Positions 35,061 through 45,081 of a stretch of 64,000 nucleotides of DNA are shown piece after piece (within the stretch, counting starts at the first letter, position 1; each line of letters opens with the position of its first letter). Under the pieces are notes generated by a model. The model was not told where the DNA came from and did no database searches. It worked only from the letters and a program-made list of their open reading frames with translations. The stretch covers positions 124,001-188,000 of the forward strand of contig CALXXT010000002.1 of assembly GCA_944392755.1 (NCBI GenBank), written 5' to 3'. The DNA is from an uncultured Sutterella sp. GTDB taxonomy: Bacteria; Pseudomonadota; Gammaproteobacteria; Burkholderiales; Burkholderiaceae_F. Both the position numbers and the translations under genes were made by a program.

Positions 35061-35089
35061 TTGACGCTGACGTTAAAATAGGCCATAAT
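35061..35089 (+). promoter_or_regulatory. Promoter of tRNA-Met
   Basis: TTGACG (35061-35066) and CATAAT (35084-35089) are separated by 17 nt and end 10 nt before the mature tRNA 5' end. This is a good sigma70 match in the right place. Confidence 0.75.
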
Positions 35090-35099
35090 CCACTTCCTC

Positions 35100-35176
35100 G
35101 GCGCATTAGCTCAGTCGGTTAGAGCAGAGGAATCATAATCCTTGTGTCCGCGGTTCGAGTCCGTGATGCGCCACCA
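35100..35176 (+). tRNA. tRNA-Met(CAU), elongator type
   Basis: The 77-nt cloverleaf has a 7-bp acceptor stem (GGCGCAT/ATGCGCC) and D arm GCTC/GAGC. The anticodon stem GAGGA/TCCTT encloses loop ATCATAA (anticodon CAT), and the T arm has TTCGAGT. CCA is encoded. The G1-C72 pair rules out the initiator. It could in principle be tRNA-Ile(CAU) with lysidine, but the overall sequence resembles betaproteobacterial elongator Met. Its own promoter and terminator flank it. Confidence 0.93.
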
Positions 35177-35182
35177 GTTTTC

Positions 35183-35212
35183 AAGGCCCCGCTGATGCAG
35201 CGGGGCCTTTTT
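35183..35212 (+). terminator. Intrinsic terminator after tRNA-Met
   Basis: A 12-bp perfect stem (35183-35194/35198-35209) with loop ATG is followed by TTTTTC. It lies 6 nt after the encoded CCA and ends just before miaB. Confidence 0.92.
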
Positions 35213-35235
35213 CTTAACGCCACCGGATGTAAACC

Positions 35236-36564
35236 GTGCACGCGAAAAAGTTTTACCTCCGCAGCTTCGGCTGCCAAATGAACGACTACGACACCTCCCG
35301 CATGGCGGATCTTCTGCGCGAACGATTCGGCGCGGAGCCCGTCTCGACGCCCGAGGAGGCCGATGTCGTTGTGCTCAACACCTGCTCGATCCGCGAAAAA
35401 GCCCAGGAGAAGGTCTTTTCCGACTTGGGCCGCCTGCGCGAAGCGAAAAAGTCGCACCCCGGGCAGATCATCGCCGTCGGCGGCTGCGTGGCTTCTCAAG
35501 AGGGCGAAGGCATCGTGAAGCGCTCGCCCTGGGTTGACGTTGTTTTTGGACCGCAGACGCTGCACCGTCTTCCGGATCTGATGGAGGCGCGCGTGCGCAC
35601 CGGACGCCCTCAGGTGGACGTGTCCTTTCCGGAGCTTGAAAAGTTCGACTGCCTGCCGAAGCGTCAACCCGAGGGCGCGGCGGCCTTTCTTTCGATCATG
35701 GAAGGCTGCTCGAAATACTGCTCCTATTGCGTCGTGCCTTATACGCGCGGCGAAGAGATTTCGCGCCCCATGGTGGATGTGCTTGTCGAAGCCGTTCAGC
35801 TCGTTGATGCGGGCGTAAAGGAAATCACGCTTCTCGGGCAGAACGTGAACGCCTACCGCGGGCAGACTCCGGAGGGAGATACGGCCGACTTCGCGCTACT
35901 CCTCGAGTACTTGAGCGAAATTGAGGGTTTGGAGCGCATCCGCTACACGACGAGTCATCCTCGTGAATTCACGCCTCGATTGATCGAGGCCTATGCGCGT
36001 CTGCCGAAGCTCGTCAATCACGTGCACCTGCCCGTGCAGGCCGGCAGCGACCGCATTCTCGCGGCGATGAAGCGCGGCTATACGGCGCTCGAATACAAGT
36101 CGATCATCCGCCGTCTACGGGCGGTTCGTCCGGATATTTCGATCGCAACGGACTTCATCGTTGGATTCCCGGGCGAGACGGAGGCGGAATTCGAGGAAAC
36201 GCTCAGGCTTCAGGAAGAAGTGGGGTTCGATGCGAGCTACAGCTTCATCTACAGTCCTCGTCCCGGCACGCCCGCCGCTCGGTTGCCGGATCCCGTAAGC
36301 TATTCGGAGAAGCTCGAGCGCCTGCAGCGGCTTCAGTCTGCGAACGACCAGTGCGCCCGGGCCATCAGCGAGTCGATGCTCGAGAGCGTTCAGCGCGTTC
36401 TCGTCGTCGGGCCGGCGCGCCGCGGCGAAGGGCTGCTGAGCGCCCGCACGGACAACAACCGCATCGTCAATTTTCCCGGACCGCTCGAGCTCGTTGACCG
36501 CATGGTCAACGTGCGGATCACGGACGTCTACCCGCATACGCTCGGCGGCGTGCTTGTCGAATGA
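35236..36564 (+). CDS. miaB: tRNA-2-methylthio-N6-dimethylallyladenosine synthase
   Basis: Radical SAM methylthiotransferase that modifies A37 of tRNAs reading UNN codons. The protein has 442 residues. The N-terminal UPF0004 domain has cysteines 13, 50 and 84 for the auxiliary cluster. The radical SAM motif CxxxCxxC is at 158, 162 and 165 (CSKYCSYC), and a C-terminal TRAM domain starts at about 375. The start is GTG at 35236; the nearby upstream ATG is followed at once by a stop. It begins the miaB-ybeZ-ybeY-corC-lnt cluster known in proteobacteria. Confidence 0.96.
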   Translation: MHAKKFYLRSFGCQMNDYDTSRMADLLRERFGAEPVSTPEEADVVVLNTCSIREKAQEKVFSDLGRLREAKKSHPGQIIAVGGCVASQEGEGIVKRSPWVDVVFGPQTLHRLPDLMEARVRTGRPQVDVSFPELEKFDCLPKRQPEGAAAFLSIMEGCSKYCSYCVVPYTRGEEISRPMVDVLVEAVQLVDAGVKEITLLGQNVNAYRGQTPEGDTADFALLLEYLSEIEGLERIRYTTSHPREFTPRLIEAYARLPKLVNHVHLPVQAGSDRILAAMKRGYTALEYKSIIRRLRAVRPDISIATDFIVGFPGETEAEFEETLRLQEEVGFDASYSFIYSPRPGTPAARLPDPVSYSEKLERLQRLQSANDQCARAISESMLESVQRVLVVGPARRGEGLLSARTDNNRIVNFPGPLELVDRMVNVRITDVYPHTLGGVLVE

Positions 36565-36600
36565 GCGGCGACCGGGAGGGGATTTTTTGACGGCATAGGC

Positions 36601-37587
36601 ATGACGAATACGAACAAGTTCCTTTCATTCTCTGCGGATGCAGGCAATACGGTTCTCGCGCATCTTTGCGGACCGCTTGACGAGAACCTCAGGCAGATCG
36701 AAACAGCGCTCGGCGTTCGGATTTCCCGCCGGGGCGCGCAGTTTCGAATCGCCGGGCCGCTTGACGCTTCGCATCGAGCGCTCGCCGCGCTCGAGCATCT
36801 TCTCGAACGCGTGCGCCGCACGGGCGCGGAGCTTTCGCTTCAGGACGTGCAGCTCTACTTCGTTGAAGAAACGGCCGTCCGAGCCGACGCTGAAAACGGG
36901 GAGGCCGTTGCCGGAATAGAACTGAAGACGCGACGGCATGGACTCCAGGGGCGCACGCCCAACCAGCGCCGCTATCTGCAGGCGATTCTGAGCCACGACA
37001 TCAGCTTCGGGATCGGACCGGCCGGCACTGGGAAGACCTATCTGGCCGTAGCCGCTGCGGTTGATGCGTTTGAGCGCGGCGCCGTCGAGCGCATCGTGCT
37101 CGCTCGCCCCGCGGTGGAGGCCGGAGAGCGGTTGGGCTTTCTTCCGGGTGATCTGGCCCAGAAGGTCGATCCCTATCTGCGTCCGCTTTACGATGCGCTT
37201 TTCGACCTCATGGGATTCGACAAGTCTCAGCGCCTGATGGAGCGGCAGTCGATCGAGGTGGCGCCGCTCGCCTACATGCGCGGGCGCACGCTCAACAATG
37301 CCTTCGTCATTCTTGACGAAGCGCAGAATACGACTACCGAGCAGATGAAGATGTTCCTCACCCGAATCGGCTTTGGATCGAAGGCGGTGATTACAGGCGA
37401 CATCACGCAGATCGACCTGCCGCGCGGGGTTCTGAGCGGTCTGCGTCACGCGCAGAGCGTGCTCGCCGGCGTGCGCGGCATCTCGTTCACGCACTTCAAC
37501 TCCCGCGATGTTGTGCGACATCCGCTCGTGGCCCGCATCGTCGAGGCGTACGAGGCAGCCGCCAAGTCGCAAGAGCAGGATCGTTGA
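36601..37587 (+). CDS. ybeZ: PhoH-like ATPase (YbeZ)
   Basis: The protein has 328 residues. An N-terminal KH-like segment is followed by a PhoH ATPase domain with Walker A GPAGTGKT (139-146), Walker B ILDEAQN (Asp239/Glu240) and [10 protein letters not shown]. YbeZ associates with the endoribonuclease YbeY and may have RNA helicase-like activity in rRNA quality control. It lies 11 nt upstream of ybeY. Confidence 0.94.
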   Translation: MTNTNKFLSFSADAGNTVLAHLCGPLDENLRQIETALGVRISRRGAQFRIAGPLDASHRALAALEHLLERVRRTGAELSLQDVQLYFVEETAVRADAENGEAVAGIELKTRRHGLQGRTPNQRRYLQAILSHDISFGIGPAGTGKTYLAVAAAVDAFERGAVERIVLARPAVEAGERLGFLPGDLAQKVDPYLRPLYDALFDLMGFDKSQRLMERQSIEVAPLAYMRGRTLNNAFVILDEAQNTTTEQMKMFLTRIGFGSKAVITGDITQIDLPRGVLSGLRHAQSVLAGVRGISFTHFNSRDVVRHPLVARIVEAYEAAAKSQEQDR

Positions 37588-37598
37588 GGAGCTTCAAG

Positions 37599-38060
37599 AT
37601 GTCCGCTGACGTCGTCATTCATTTTCAGCAGCTTTCGCGTTTTGCAAACCGTCTGCCCGCGCGCAGCACGATGATCCGCTGGATGCGAGAGGCCTCCGAA
37701 CGTGGTGCGGAGATCACCGTCCGATTCGTCGACGAGGAGGAGGGCCGCATGCTGAACAGCACCTACCGACACCGCGACTACGCGACGAACGTGCTTACGT
37801 TCGACTACGCGCGCGAGCCCGTCGTGATGGCCGACATCGCGCTTTGCATTCCTGTGCTCGAGCGCGAAGCGCGGGAACAGAACAAGACCCTGCGCGAACA
37901 TTTGGCGCACCTTCTCATCCACGGCGTTCTGCACGCGCATGGATACGATCATCTCAACGAGGAAGAGGCCGAGGTGATGGAGGCTCGGGAAACTGAAATC
38001 ATGCAGAAGCTCGGATTTCCCAATCCTTACAGCGACCGCATCGGAATGGTTCACGATTAA
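37599..38060 (+). CDS. ybeY: Endoribonuclease YbeY (rRNA maturation factor)
   Basis: The protein has 153 residues with the zinc site [11 protein letters not shown] (His108, His112, His118), and [14 protein letters not shown], typical of the family. It acts in 16S rRNA 3' end maturation and 70S ribosome quality control. The ATG at 37599 has GAGGAG seven bases upstream, which is preferred to a TTG at 37584 overlapping ybeZ. Confidence 0.94.
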   Translation: MSADVVIHFQQLSRFANRLPARSTMIRWMREASERGAEITVRFVDEEEGRMLNSTYRHRDYATNVLTFDYAREPVVMADIALCIPVLEREAREQNKTLREHLAHLLIHGVLHAHGYDHLNEEEAEVMEARETEIMQKLGFPNPYSDRIGMVHD

Positions 38061-38099
38061 CGTGTATTCTTAGAGGCGTTCTTCTTTATTTTCGCAGCA

Positions 38100-38927
38100 A
38101 TGTCCAGCGAACCCCCCAGTACGAAGCCGCGAGGCTTTTTTGACCGCATCACCGCGGCTTTCCACGACGACGAGCTCACCGATCGGGAGGATCTCACCCG
38201 AGTGCTCCGTGAAGCTCGACAGCGCAATCTGCTCGCCCCCGACACCTATTCCATGATGGAAGGGGCGCTCAAAGTGGCGGAGCTGCGCGCATCAGATCTT
38301 ATGGTTCCCCGGGCGCAGGTGCTTGCCGTCGACCTTGCCGAACCGCCGAGCGCGTGGATCCGCATGGCGATCGAATCGGGGCATTCCCGCTTTCCCGCGG
38401 TTGAGGGCGACCTCGACAACGTGCTTGGCATCGTGCACGCAAAGGATCTTCTGCGTCTCAGCCTCAATCCGACGCTCGACGTGAAAACGTTGCTGCGTCA
38501 GCCGCGCTTCATTCCCGAGAGCCAGCCCATCAACGTACTCCTGCGCGACTTCAAGTCGACCCGTTCCCACATGGCGCTCGTCATCGATGAATTCGGGAGC
38601 ATTTCGGGCCTCATCACGATTGAAGACGTGCTCGAGCAGATTGTGGGTGAGATTTCCGACGAGTTCGACCACGAGGACAAGGCGGGCAACATCCTTCCCG
38701 AAGGCTCGGGCTGGCGGGTGAAGGCGCTCACGCCCATCGACCAGTTCAATGAGTTTTTCGCGTCGGACTTGGACGACCCCTACTGCGAGACGATCGGAGG
38801 CCTCGTCACGGACCGCTTCGAACACGTGCCGCGTGCGGGTGAGGAAATCGTGGAAAAAGGCTTCCGATTCAAGATCTTGAGCGCCGACGAACGGCAGGCG
38901 CTTCTTCTTTCGGTGGAGCGGATTTGA
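38100..38927 (+). CDS. corC: CorC/YbeX-type CBS-domain protein
   Basis: The protein has 275 residues. An N-terminal helical segment is followed by a CBS pair (about 65-185, with MVPRAQVLAVD and GLITIEDVLEQIVGEI) and a C-terminal CorC_HlyC domain. Relatives influence magnesium/cobalt efflux and ribosome metabolism; YbeX co-occurs with YbeY. There is no transmembrane DUF21 domain, so it is the soluble form. It overlaps lnt by 4 nt. Confidence 0.92.
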   Translation: MSSEPPSTKPRGFFDRITAAFHDDELTDREDLTRVLREARQRNLLAPDTYSMMEGALKVAELRASDLMVPRAQVLAVDLAEPPSAWIRMAIESGHSRFPAVEGDLDNVLGIVHAKDLLRLSLNPTLDVKTLLRQPRFIPESQPINVLLRDFKSTRSHMALVIDEFGSISGLITIEDVLEQIVGEISDEFDHEDKAGNILPEGSGWRVKALTPIDQFNEFFASDLDDPYCETIGGLVTDRFEHVPRAGEEIVEKGFRFKILSADERQALLLSVERI

Positions 38928-40462
38928 GCGCGATTCGCCTCGGGACGCTTCGGCTTCCGGCGGCCTTCGTCCTCGGACTTTTGTTCTCACAGGCCTTCTC
39001 GCCGGGCATCCTTTGGGGGCTGCTCGGCGCGGCCGCGCTTTTCGCGCAGTTTCAGCTGATTGTCGCCGCTCATCGATGCCGCGAAGCCGCGCTCATCGCG
39101 TTCTGCTTCGGCCTCGGCTGGTTCGGCGCCGGGCTCTCCTGGACCATGGAGTCGATGCACGCGCACGGCGGACTGCCGACGTGGGCGGCAGCCGTCGGAC
39201 TTGCACTTCTCGCAGCGGTCTGCTCAGCGTTTGGCGCAGCAGCCGCGGCGGCGGCGCGCCGCGCAGTGAGGCGGCCTCTCTTCGCCCCTTTCGCCTACGC
39301 CTCGGCGCTGATCCTTGCCGAGTACCTTCGTGCGGGCGGCGGACTTGACTTCGGCTGGCTCAACCCGGGCGCTGCCGCCGTGGATCTCCCCTGGGCTGGA
39401 TGGGCTCCTGTAGCGGGTTCCATCGGCGTGGCGGTCGCCTATTTGTTCTCTCTTGCCGCAGTTTCAAGCGCGTTTTATGCATGGCGCGAGGGCAGACGCC
39501 TCGGATCCGTAGTCCTTCTTTCGGCGGCCGTGATGTCGGCGGGGGGCGGCCAATTGGGCAGATTTTGTGCCTGGTCGACGTCGGGGCCGACGGTGGCGAT
39601 GCGCATACTGCAGACGAATCAGCCGGTGGTCGATGCCTTCACCCAAACATCTGCGGCCGATCGGATTGAAGAGGCCGCAAGGATTCTCGAGGGAGATTCG
39701 GCAGAAAAAGACCGCACGGATCTGGCGCTCACGCCCGAAGGCATTCTTCCCGGAGATTTGGCTTCCGCCGCAAGATCTGCATCCCACGCGCTCGAACACT
39801 TCTTGAAGTCAGCCCGCGGGCCGGTTCTCTTTTCTGGGTTTTGGCGGGAAGACGACGGGCGGTGGTTCAATTCCGCCTTTTACGCCGACGGCCGTTCGTT
39901 CGGTCGCGTCGACAAGCGCAAGCTCGTGCCTTTCGGTGAGTTTGTCCCCAAAGGGTTCCGCTGGTTCGTCGATCTCATGGGGATTCCGCTTTCAGACTTG
40001 AGCGAAGGACGCATGGATCAGGCGCTTTTTCGAGCGGCGGACCGAAAGTTCGGCGTGATGATCTGCTATGAAGCGCTTGACGGCGAGGTGCTCCGAAGCT
40101 TCTGGCGCGGAGCCGAAGGGCCGGACTTTCTGGTTGCGAGTGCGAATCTCGGATGGTTTTCGCCGAAGATCCTTGGGCAATACCTGCAGCTCGCAAGAAT
40201 GCGGGCGATGGAGTCCGCCCGACCCGTAGCGAGCGCTTCTGCGACGGGACTTTCTGCTCTGATCGACGCGAAAGGAAGGGTTCTGGCTTTCCTGCCCGCC
40301 GCAGAGTCGGGCGTGCTGCATGCGGACGTCGTCACCGCCCTAGGCGCGCCTACGCCGTACGTGAGATTCGGAGACCTTCCCGCTTTGACGCTGGCATTCC
40401 TGCTCGGACTCGCCGCCTGTGCCGCGGATCGAAGAGCACGCGAGCCTCGATCTATAATGTGA
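38924..40462 (+). CDS. lnt: Apolipoprotein N-acyltransferase
   Basis: Adds the third acyl chain to lipoproteins in the inner membrane, enabling Lol sorting. The protein has 512 residues: an N-terminal hydrophobic region with about six transmembrane helices, then a nitrilase domain with catalytic Glu272 (LTPEGILPG), Lys331 (VDKRKLVPFGE) and Cys381 (MICYEALDGE), matching E. coli E267/K335/C387. A final transmembrane helix lies near 485-503. The start is TTG, overlapping the corC stop (TTGA). Substrates in this window include Pal and the NodT-type lipoprotein. Confidence 0.95.
   Translation: MSAIRLGTLRLPAAFVLGLLFSQAFSPGILWGLLGAAALFAQFQLIVAAHRCREAALIAFCFGLGWFGAGLSWTMESMHAHGGLPTWAAAVGLALLAAVCSAFGAAAAAAARRAVRRPLFAPFAYASALILAEYLRAGGGLDFGWLNPGAAAVDLPWAGWAPVAGSIGVAVAYLFSLAAVSSAFYAWREGRRLGSVVLLSAAVMSAGGGQLGRFCAWSTSGPTVAMRILQTNQPVVDAFTQTSAADRIEEAARILEGDSAEKDRTDLALTPEGILPGDLASAARSASHALEHFLKSARGPVLFSGFWREDDGRWFNSAFYADGRSFGRVDKRKLVPFGEFVPKGFRWFVDLMGIPLSDLSEGRMDQALFRAADRKFGVMICYEALDGEVLRSFWRGAEGPDFLVASANLGWFSPKILGQYLQLARMRAMESARPVASASATGLSALIDAKGRVLAFLPAAESGVLHADVVTALGAPTPYVRFGDLPALTLAFLLGLAACAADRRAREPRSIM
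40453..40458 (+). promoter_or_regulatory. Possible -10 box of the glyQS operon
   Basis: A consensus TATAAT lies 48 nt upstream of the glyQ start, at the very end of lnt. The upstream -35 region is poor (TCGAAG at 18-nt spacing), so strength is doubtful. The leader also has a short inverted repeat (CCCGA...TCGGG) before the start codon. Confidence 0.45.
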
Positions 40463-40505
40463 AGCTTATTGATTCCCGAGGCCTGTCGGCTTTCGGGAAG
40501 CCCTC

Positions 40506-41453
40506 ATGACCCTTACGGCGCCAATAAAGGCGCTGCGTCTACCCATGATTACTTTTCAGGAAGTGATCCTGCGCCTGCAGGAATATTGGAACCGTCAGGG
40601 CTGCGCGCTCTTGCAGCCGATCGATCTTGAAGTTGGCGCCGGGACGTCCCACACCGCCACCTTCCTTCGAGCCCTCGGGCCGGAACCTTGGCGCGCCGCG
40701 TACGTTCAGCCTTCGCGCCGCCCAAATGACGGCCGCTACGGCGAAAACCCGAACCGTCTTTATCAGCACCACCAGTATCAGGTCGTGCTTAAGCCCGCGC
40801 CTACGAACATCGTCGACCTTTATCTGGGCTCGCTTCGCGCGCTCGGCGTCGACACCGAAGTGAACGACATCCGCTTCGTGGAGGACAACTGGGAGAACCC
40901 GACGCTCGGCGCCTGGGGGCTCGGCTGGGAAATCTGGATGAACGGCATGGAAGTGACGCAGTTCACCTACTTCCAGCAGGTGGGCGGTCTCGAATGCAAG
41001 CCGATCACGGGTGAAATCACCTATGGTCTCGAACGTCTGACGATGTATCTGCAGAACTGCGACAACGTCTTCGATCTTGTGTACACGACATGGACCGATC
41101 CGGACGGCACGGAGCGCAAGCTCACCTACGGCGACGTCTTCCATCAGAATGAAGTCGAACAGTCGGTCTACAACTTCGAAGCGAGCGACTGTGAAAAGCT
41201 TCTCAAGCAGTTCGACTTCTTCGAAACCGAGGCCAAGCGACTCATGGACCTCAATCTGGCCATTCCCGCCTACGAAATGGTGCTCAAGGCCGGACACACC
41301 TTCAATTTGCTTGACGCGCACGGCGCCATCTCCGTGACGGAACGCGCGGCCTACATTGCCCGCATCCGAAACATTTCTCGCGCCGTCGCCCAGAGCTACT
41401 ACGACTCGCGCGAACGTCTCGGCTTCCCGATGCTCAAGAAGGCCGCGAACTGA
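40506..41453 (+). CDS. glyQ: Glycyl-tRNA synthetase alpha subunit
   Basis: The protein has 315 residues, catalytic subunit of the heterotetrameric bacterial GlyRS. It has [63 protein letters not shown] and [15 protein letters not shown], nearly identical in style to E. coli GlyQ. The start at 40506 has GGGAAG upstream; an ATG at 40545 would also fit the family N-terminus. It is followed by glyS after 17 nt. Confidence 0.96.
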   Translation: MTLTAPIKALRLPMITFQEVILRLQEYWNRQGCALLQPIDLEVGAGTSHTATFLRALGPEPWRAAYVQPSRRPNDGRYGENPNRLYQHHQYQVVLKPAPTNIVDLYLGSLRALGVDTEVNDIRFVEDNWENPTLGAWGLGWEIWMNGMEVTQFTYFQQVGGLECKPITGEITYGLERLTMYLQNCDNVFDLVYTTWTDPDGTERKLTYGDVFHQNEVEQSVYNFEASDCEKLLKQFDFFETEAKRLMDLNLAIPAYEMVLKAGHTFNLLDAHGAISVTERAAYIARIRNISRAVAQSYYDSRERLGFPMLKKAAN

Positions 41454-41470
41454 GGTGCAGGGTGGAAAAC

Positions 41471-43558
41471 ATGACGAATCTTCTTATTGAACTTCAGACT
41501 GAAGAACTTCCGCCGAAGGCCCTCCAGAAGCTTTCGGCCGCTTTTGCCGAAGGTCTGACCCGCGCGCTCGGCGACGCGCACTTCCTTGCGGCCGACAGCC
41601 GCACGACGGCCTACGGTGCTCCTCGCCGCTTGGGCGTGCACATCACGGACGTGCTCCCGAAGAGCCCCGAAGAAGCCTTTGAAAAGAAGCTCGTGCCGGC
41701 GCGCATCGGCCTTACCGAATCGGGTGAAGCGACGCCCGCGCTCTCGAAGAAGATGGCTTCGCTCGGCATTTCCTGCCCGGTTTCGGAACTGAAGCGCGTC
41801 AATGACGGCAAGCAGGATCAGCTCGTTTATGAAGGCATCCGTCCGGGCGTCGAGCTTGCAGAGGGACTGCGGGCTGCGCTTGAGTCCGCGGTGAAGCATC
41901 TTCCGATCCCGAAGGTCATGACGTATCAGCTCGCCGACGGCGAGACGACGGTTTCCTTCGTGCGTCCGGTGCGCCACCTCTGCGCGCTCTACGGCGCCGA
42001 CGTCGTGCCCGTCAAGCTTTTCGGTCTTGAAAGCGGCCGTGAGACGCAGGGGCACCGCTTCCATTCGCAGGGGCTCGTTGAAATTCCGACGGCCGACGAC
42101 TACGAGCGCGTGCTGCGCGCCGCCCACGTCGAGCCGAGCTTTGCGGCCCGCCGCGAAAAGATCGTTGAACTTCTGAAGCAGCATGCCCGTCAGGCGGGCG
42201 GCACGCCGATCATGCCCGAGGATCTTCTCGACGAAGTGACGGCGCTCACCGAGTGGCCCGTGGTCTACGAGAGCACGTTCGAGGAGGAATTCCTTCAGGT
42301 GCCCGAAGAGTGCCTTATCCTCACGATGCAGCTCAATCAGAAGTACTTTGCGCTTCGCGATGCGGACGGCCGCCTCATGAACCGCTTCCTGCTCGTCTCG
42401 CAGCTCGAGGCCAAGGACGGCGGGAAGGCGATTTCGCACGGCAATGCCCGCGTGGTCCGCGCGCGTCTTGCCGACGCCAAGTTCTTCTACGATCAGGACC
42501 GCCAGCACTCGCTCGAGAGCCGCGTCGACGGCCTGCGCCACGTTGTCTACCATAACAAGCTCGGCAGCCAGTACGAACGGATGCTGCGCATTGAGAAGCT
42601 CGCCGGCGAAGTTGCCGAGATGATCGGCGCCGACCGCTCGCACGCCGAACGCGCCGCTCGTCTCGCGAAGGCCGATCTTCGTACGCTCATGGTGGGCGAA
42701 TTCCCTGAACTGCAGGGCATCATGGGCGAATACTACGCCCAGCACGACGGCGAACCCGCCGACGTGGCGCTTGCCATCCGCGAGCACTACCAGCCCCGCT
42801 ACGCGGGCGACGCGCTTCCGTCGACGCCCGTGAGCCTTGCCTGCGCGCTTGCAGACAAGCTCGAAACGCTCGTCGGGCTCTTCGGCATCGGCCAGATGCC
42901 GACGGGTGAAAAGGATCCGTACGCGCTTCGCCGCCACGCCCTCGGCGTGCTCCGCATGCTGATGGAAAAGAAGCTTCCCTCGACGCTGCGCATGCTCGTC
43001 GACGCCGCTTGGTCCGCCGAGTCTGGGATCGCCGGGATCGAAGACCGCCGCGCCGAACTGCTTGAATTCTTTGGAGACCGTTTGCGCGTGATGCTGCGCG
43101 ACAAGGGCTATTCGGCGCAGGAAGTCGACGCCGTGCTTGCGCTTCATCCCGAAAAGCTCGACGAGCTGCCCGAACGCCTCGCCGCAGTGCGCGCCTTCAG
43201 CGCTCTCCCGGCCGCGGCCGCGCTGGCCGCCGCCAACAAGCGAATCGGCAACATTCTCAAGAAGGTTGACGGCGAAGTCTCCACGGACGTGGACGAAGCG
43301 CTCCTCAACGAGCAGAGCGAAAAGGCCCTTTGGGCTGCGATGCTCGTCATCGAGCCGCAGTCGATGGCGCTCTTCGAGTCGGGACGTTACGAAGCGATGC
43401 TCGTCTCGCTCGCGGCGCTGCGAGAGCCGGTCGACCGCTTCTTTGAAGATGTGATGGTGAACGCTGAGGATCCGGCGTTGCGCCGCAACCGCCAGTCGCT
43501 CCTGAAGCGTCTCTTCATCCTCATGAACCGCGTCGCCGAAATCTCGCGTCTCGCCTAA
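41471..43558 (+). CDS. glyS: Glycyl-tRNA synthetase beta subunit
   Basis: The protein has 695 residues. It begins MTNLLIELQTEELPPKALQ, has YGAPRRLGV, the degenerate HD-like region LAKADLRTLMVGEFPELQG followed by YYAQHDGE, and a C-terminal anticodon-binding domain. Length fits GlyS (689 in E. coli). The start is ATG 41471 (GGTGG upstream) or the GTG three codons earlier. It ends the glyQS operon before a long hairpin. Confidence 0.96.
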   Translation: MTNLLIELQTEELPPKALQKLSAAFAEGLTRALGDAHFLAADSRTTAYGAPRRLGVHITDVLPKSPEEAFEKKLVPARIGLTESGEATPALSKKMASLGISCPVSELKRVNDGKQDQLVYEGIRPGVELAEGLRAALESAVKHLPIPKVMTYQLADGETTVSFVRPVRHLCALYGADVVPVKLFGLESGRETQGHRFHSQGLVEIPTADDYERVLRAAHVEPSFAARREKIVELLKQHARQAGGTPIMPEDLLDEVTALTEWPVVYESTFEEEFLQVPEECLILTMQLNQKYFALRDADGRLMNRFLLVSQLEAKDGGKAISHGNARVVRARLADAKFFYDQDRQHSLESRVDGLRHVVYHNKLGSQYERMLRIEKLAGEVAEMIGADRSHAERAARLAKADLRTLMVGEFPELQGIMGEYYAQHDGEPADVALAIREHYQPRYAGDALPSTPVSLACALADKLETLVGLFGIGQMPTGEKDPYALRRHALGVLRMLMEKKLPSTLRMLVDAAWSAESGIAGIEDRRAELLEFFGDRLRVMLRDKGYSAQEVDAVLALHPEKLDELPERLAAVRAFSALPAAAALAAANKRIGNILKKVDGEVSTDVDEALLNEQSEKALWAAMLVIEPQSMALFESGRYEAMLVSLAALREPVDRFFEDVMVNAEDPALRRNRQSLLKRLFILMNRVAEISRLA

Positions 43559-43591
43559 GCGGGGTCCTAGATTTTCCGGTTACGCGACATC

Positions 43592-43630
43592 GGCCTGCAT
43601 CGCTCAAGTCGAGCGTGCAGGCCATTTTCT
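43592..43630 (+). terminator. Intrinsic terminator of glyQS
   Basis: A two-part stem (43592-43599/43616-43623, GGCCTGCA/TGCAGGCC, extended inside by CGCTC/GAGCG) is followed by ATTTTCTT. It lies 33 nt after the glyS stop and before the next gene. Confidence 0.75.
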
Positions 43631-43637
43631 TAACGCT

Positions 43638-44381
43638 ATGAAACTGATCGACACGATTCGCGGTTGGATTTTCTACCTGCTTCTGGCCGTCTCCATCATC
43701 GGGCTTGCGATCGCGCTGATCGCTGCCAAGCCTTTTCTCAGTCTCAAAACCCGCTACGAACGGATCTGCCGCCCCTGGGCGAAGCTTGCCCTGAAGCTCC
43801 TTGAAATCATCTGCGGGGTGCGTTCGGAAGCGGTTGGGCTCGAGAACATGCCCGAGGATCGGCCCGCGGTGGTGCTCTGCAAGCATCAGTCCGCTTGGGA
43901 CCCGTTCTGGCTCGGCGCTTATTTGAAGCGCCCGGCGTGCTTCCTCTACAAGCGCTCGCTCAACCGCATTCCGGTTTTCGGTTGGGCGCTTTGGTCGATG
44001 GAAATGCTTGCGATCGACCGCTCGAATGGACGATCTGCCTTTGAAAACTTCATGCGGCGTGGGCCGGAATTCCTCGAGCGCGGTTGGTGGATCTGCCTCT
44101 TTCCGGAAGGCACCCGCGTCCCGCCGGGAGAGCATGTTCGCTACAAGACGGGCGGAGCGCGCTTTGCCTGTGCGACCGGCACGCCGATCCTGCCGATCGC
44201 TCACAACGCAGGGCACTGCTGGCCAAAAAACAGCGTGGCGAAGCATCCCGGCGTGATCCGCGTTTCGGTCGGGCCGCTCATCGAAACGAAGGGGCGCGAT
44301 CCGAAAGACGTGAGCGCTGAAGTGGAAGCCTGGATTGAGGCCGAGGTGGCGAGACTTGACGCCGAACATGAAGCGGCCTGA
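43638..44381 (+). CDS. plsC: 1-acyl-sn-glycerol-3-phosphate acyltransferase (PlsC family), copy 2
   Basis: The protein has 247 residues. An N-terminal transmembrane helix (about 10-32) is followed by the acyltransferase motif KHQSAWDPFW (HxxxxD) and FPEGTRVPPGE. This form closely follows the standard betaproteobacterial PlsC and is the better candidate for the housekeeping enzyme of phosphatidate synthesis. It overlaps the YgjP-like gene by 14 nt. Confidence 0.9.
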   Translation: MKLIDTIRGWIFYLLLAVSIIGLAIALIAAKPFLSLKTRYERICRPWAKLALKLLEIICGVRSEAVGLENMPEDRPAVVLCKHQSAWDPFWLGAYLKRPACFLYKRSLNRIPVFGWALWSMEMLAIDRSNGRSAFENFMRRGPEFLERGWWICLFPEGTRVPPGEHVRYKTGGARFACATGTPILPIAHNAGHCWPKNSVAKHPGVIRVSVGPLIETKGRDPKDVSAEVEAWIEAEVARLDAEHEAA

Positions 44382-45081
44382 GGTCTTCGTGCCCTATCGT
44401 CTCGTGCGCTCGCGCGCGAGACGGCGTCTGTCGCTCGTCATGACGCCGCAGGGAGAACTTGAGGCCCGCGCACCGATGCGGCTTTCCGTCGAGCGCATCG
44501 AGGCTTTCATTCGGGCAAGCGCAGATTGGATCGAACGGGCCAAGGCTCAAGCTGATGCCGCTCGCGCCGCGTTTGGTCAAACGCTCCTTCTCGAGGACGG
44601 CGGCTTTGTCCTTTTTCGGGGCGCCAAGGCGCGGCTTTGCTGGGGGAAAAGCACTCGGGCGGTGCTGAATTTTCCCGAGGGTCGGGAAATATGGCTGAAG
44701 GCTCGCGACGGGTTGCAGGCAGAGAAGGAGCTGCACGCGCTCCTCAAGCGCGAAGCCCGCAGCGTCATTGACCGCGCATACGCCAAAATGGCGGTTCGTG
44801 CCAAGCGCCTGCCCGTGAAGTTTTGGAAGCTCTCATCCTCACGCTCGCGTTGGGGATCGGCTTCGGCTGCGCGAGCCACCGTCAACCTGAGCTGGAGGCT
44901 CGTCTTCATCGACGATGCGCTCATCGAGTATGTGGCCGCCCACGAATTGGCCCATCTGGTCGAAGGCAATCATTCGCAAGCCTTTTGGAAGGAAGTGGAG
45001 GCGATTCTTCCCGATTGGAAGCGCCGCCACCAGGCGCTTCGCGCCGTGAGGATGGAGCTCCTTCCTTTTTACGACGACTGA
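44368..45081 (+). CDS. YgjP-like (M48/DUF45) metallopeptidase
   Basis: The protein has 237 residues with the YgjP domain. It has RSRARRRLSLVMTPQGELEARAP at the N-terminus and a zinc motif HELAHLVEGNHSQAFW (HExxH plus a third His), preceded by KLSSSRSRWGSA. The family is predicted metallo-hydrolase of uncertain substrate. The ATG at 44368 is chosen; an upstream TTG (44335) would lie deep inside plsC. Its 3' end overlaps the convergent ksgA by 13 bp. Confidence 0.86.
   Translation: MKRPEVFVPYRLVRSRARRRLSLVMTPQGELEARAPMRLSVERIEAFIRASADWIERAKAQADAARAAFGQTLLLEDGGFVLFRGAKARLCWGKSTRAVLNFPEGREIWLKARDGLQAEKELHALLKREARSVIDRAYAKMAVRAKRLPVKFWKLSSSRSRWGSASAARATVNLSWRLVFIDDALIEYVAAHELAHLVEGNHSQAFWKEVEAILPDWKRRHQALRAVRMELLPFYDD

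Noticed and set aside
35100..35176. tRNA gene as an integration (att) site
   Set aside because: Downstream are a terminator and core genes (miaB onward); no integrase or partial tRNA repeat was seen.
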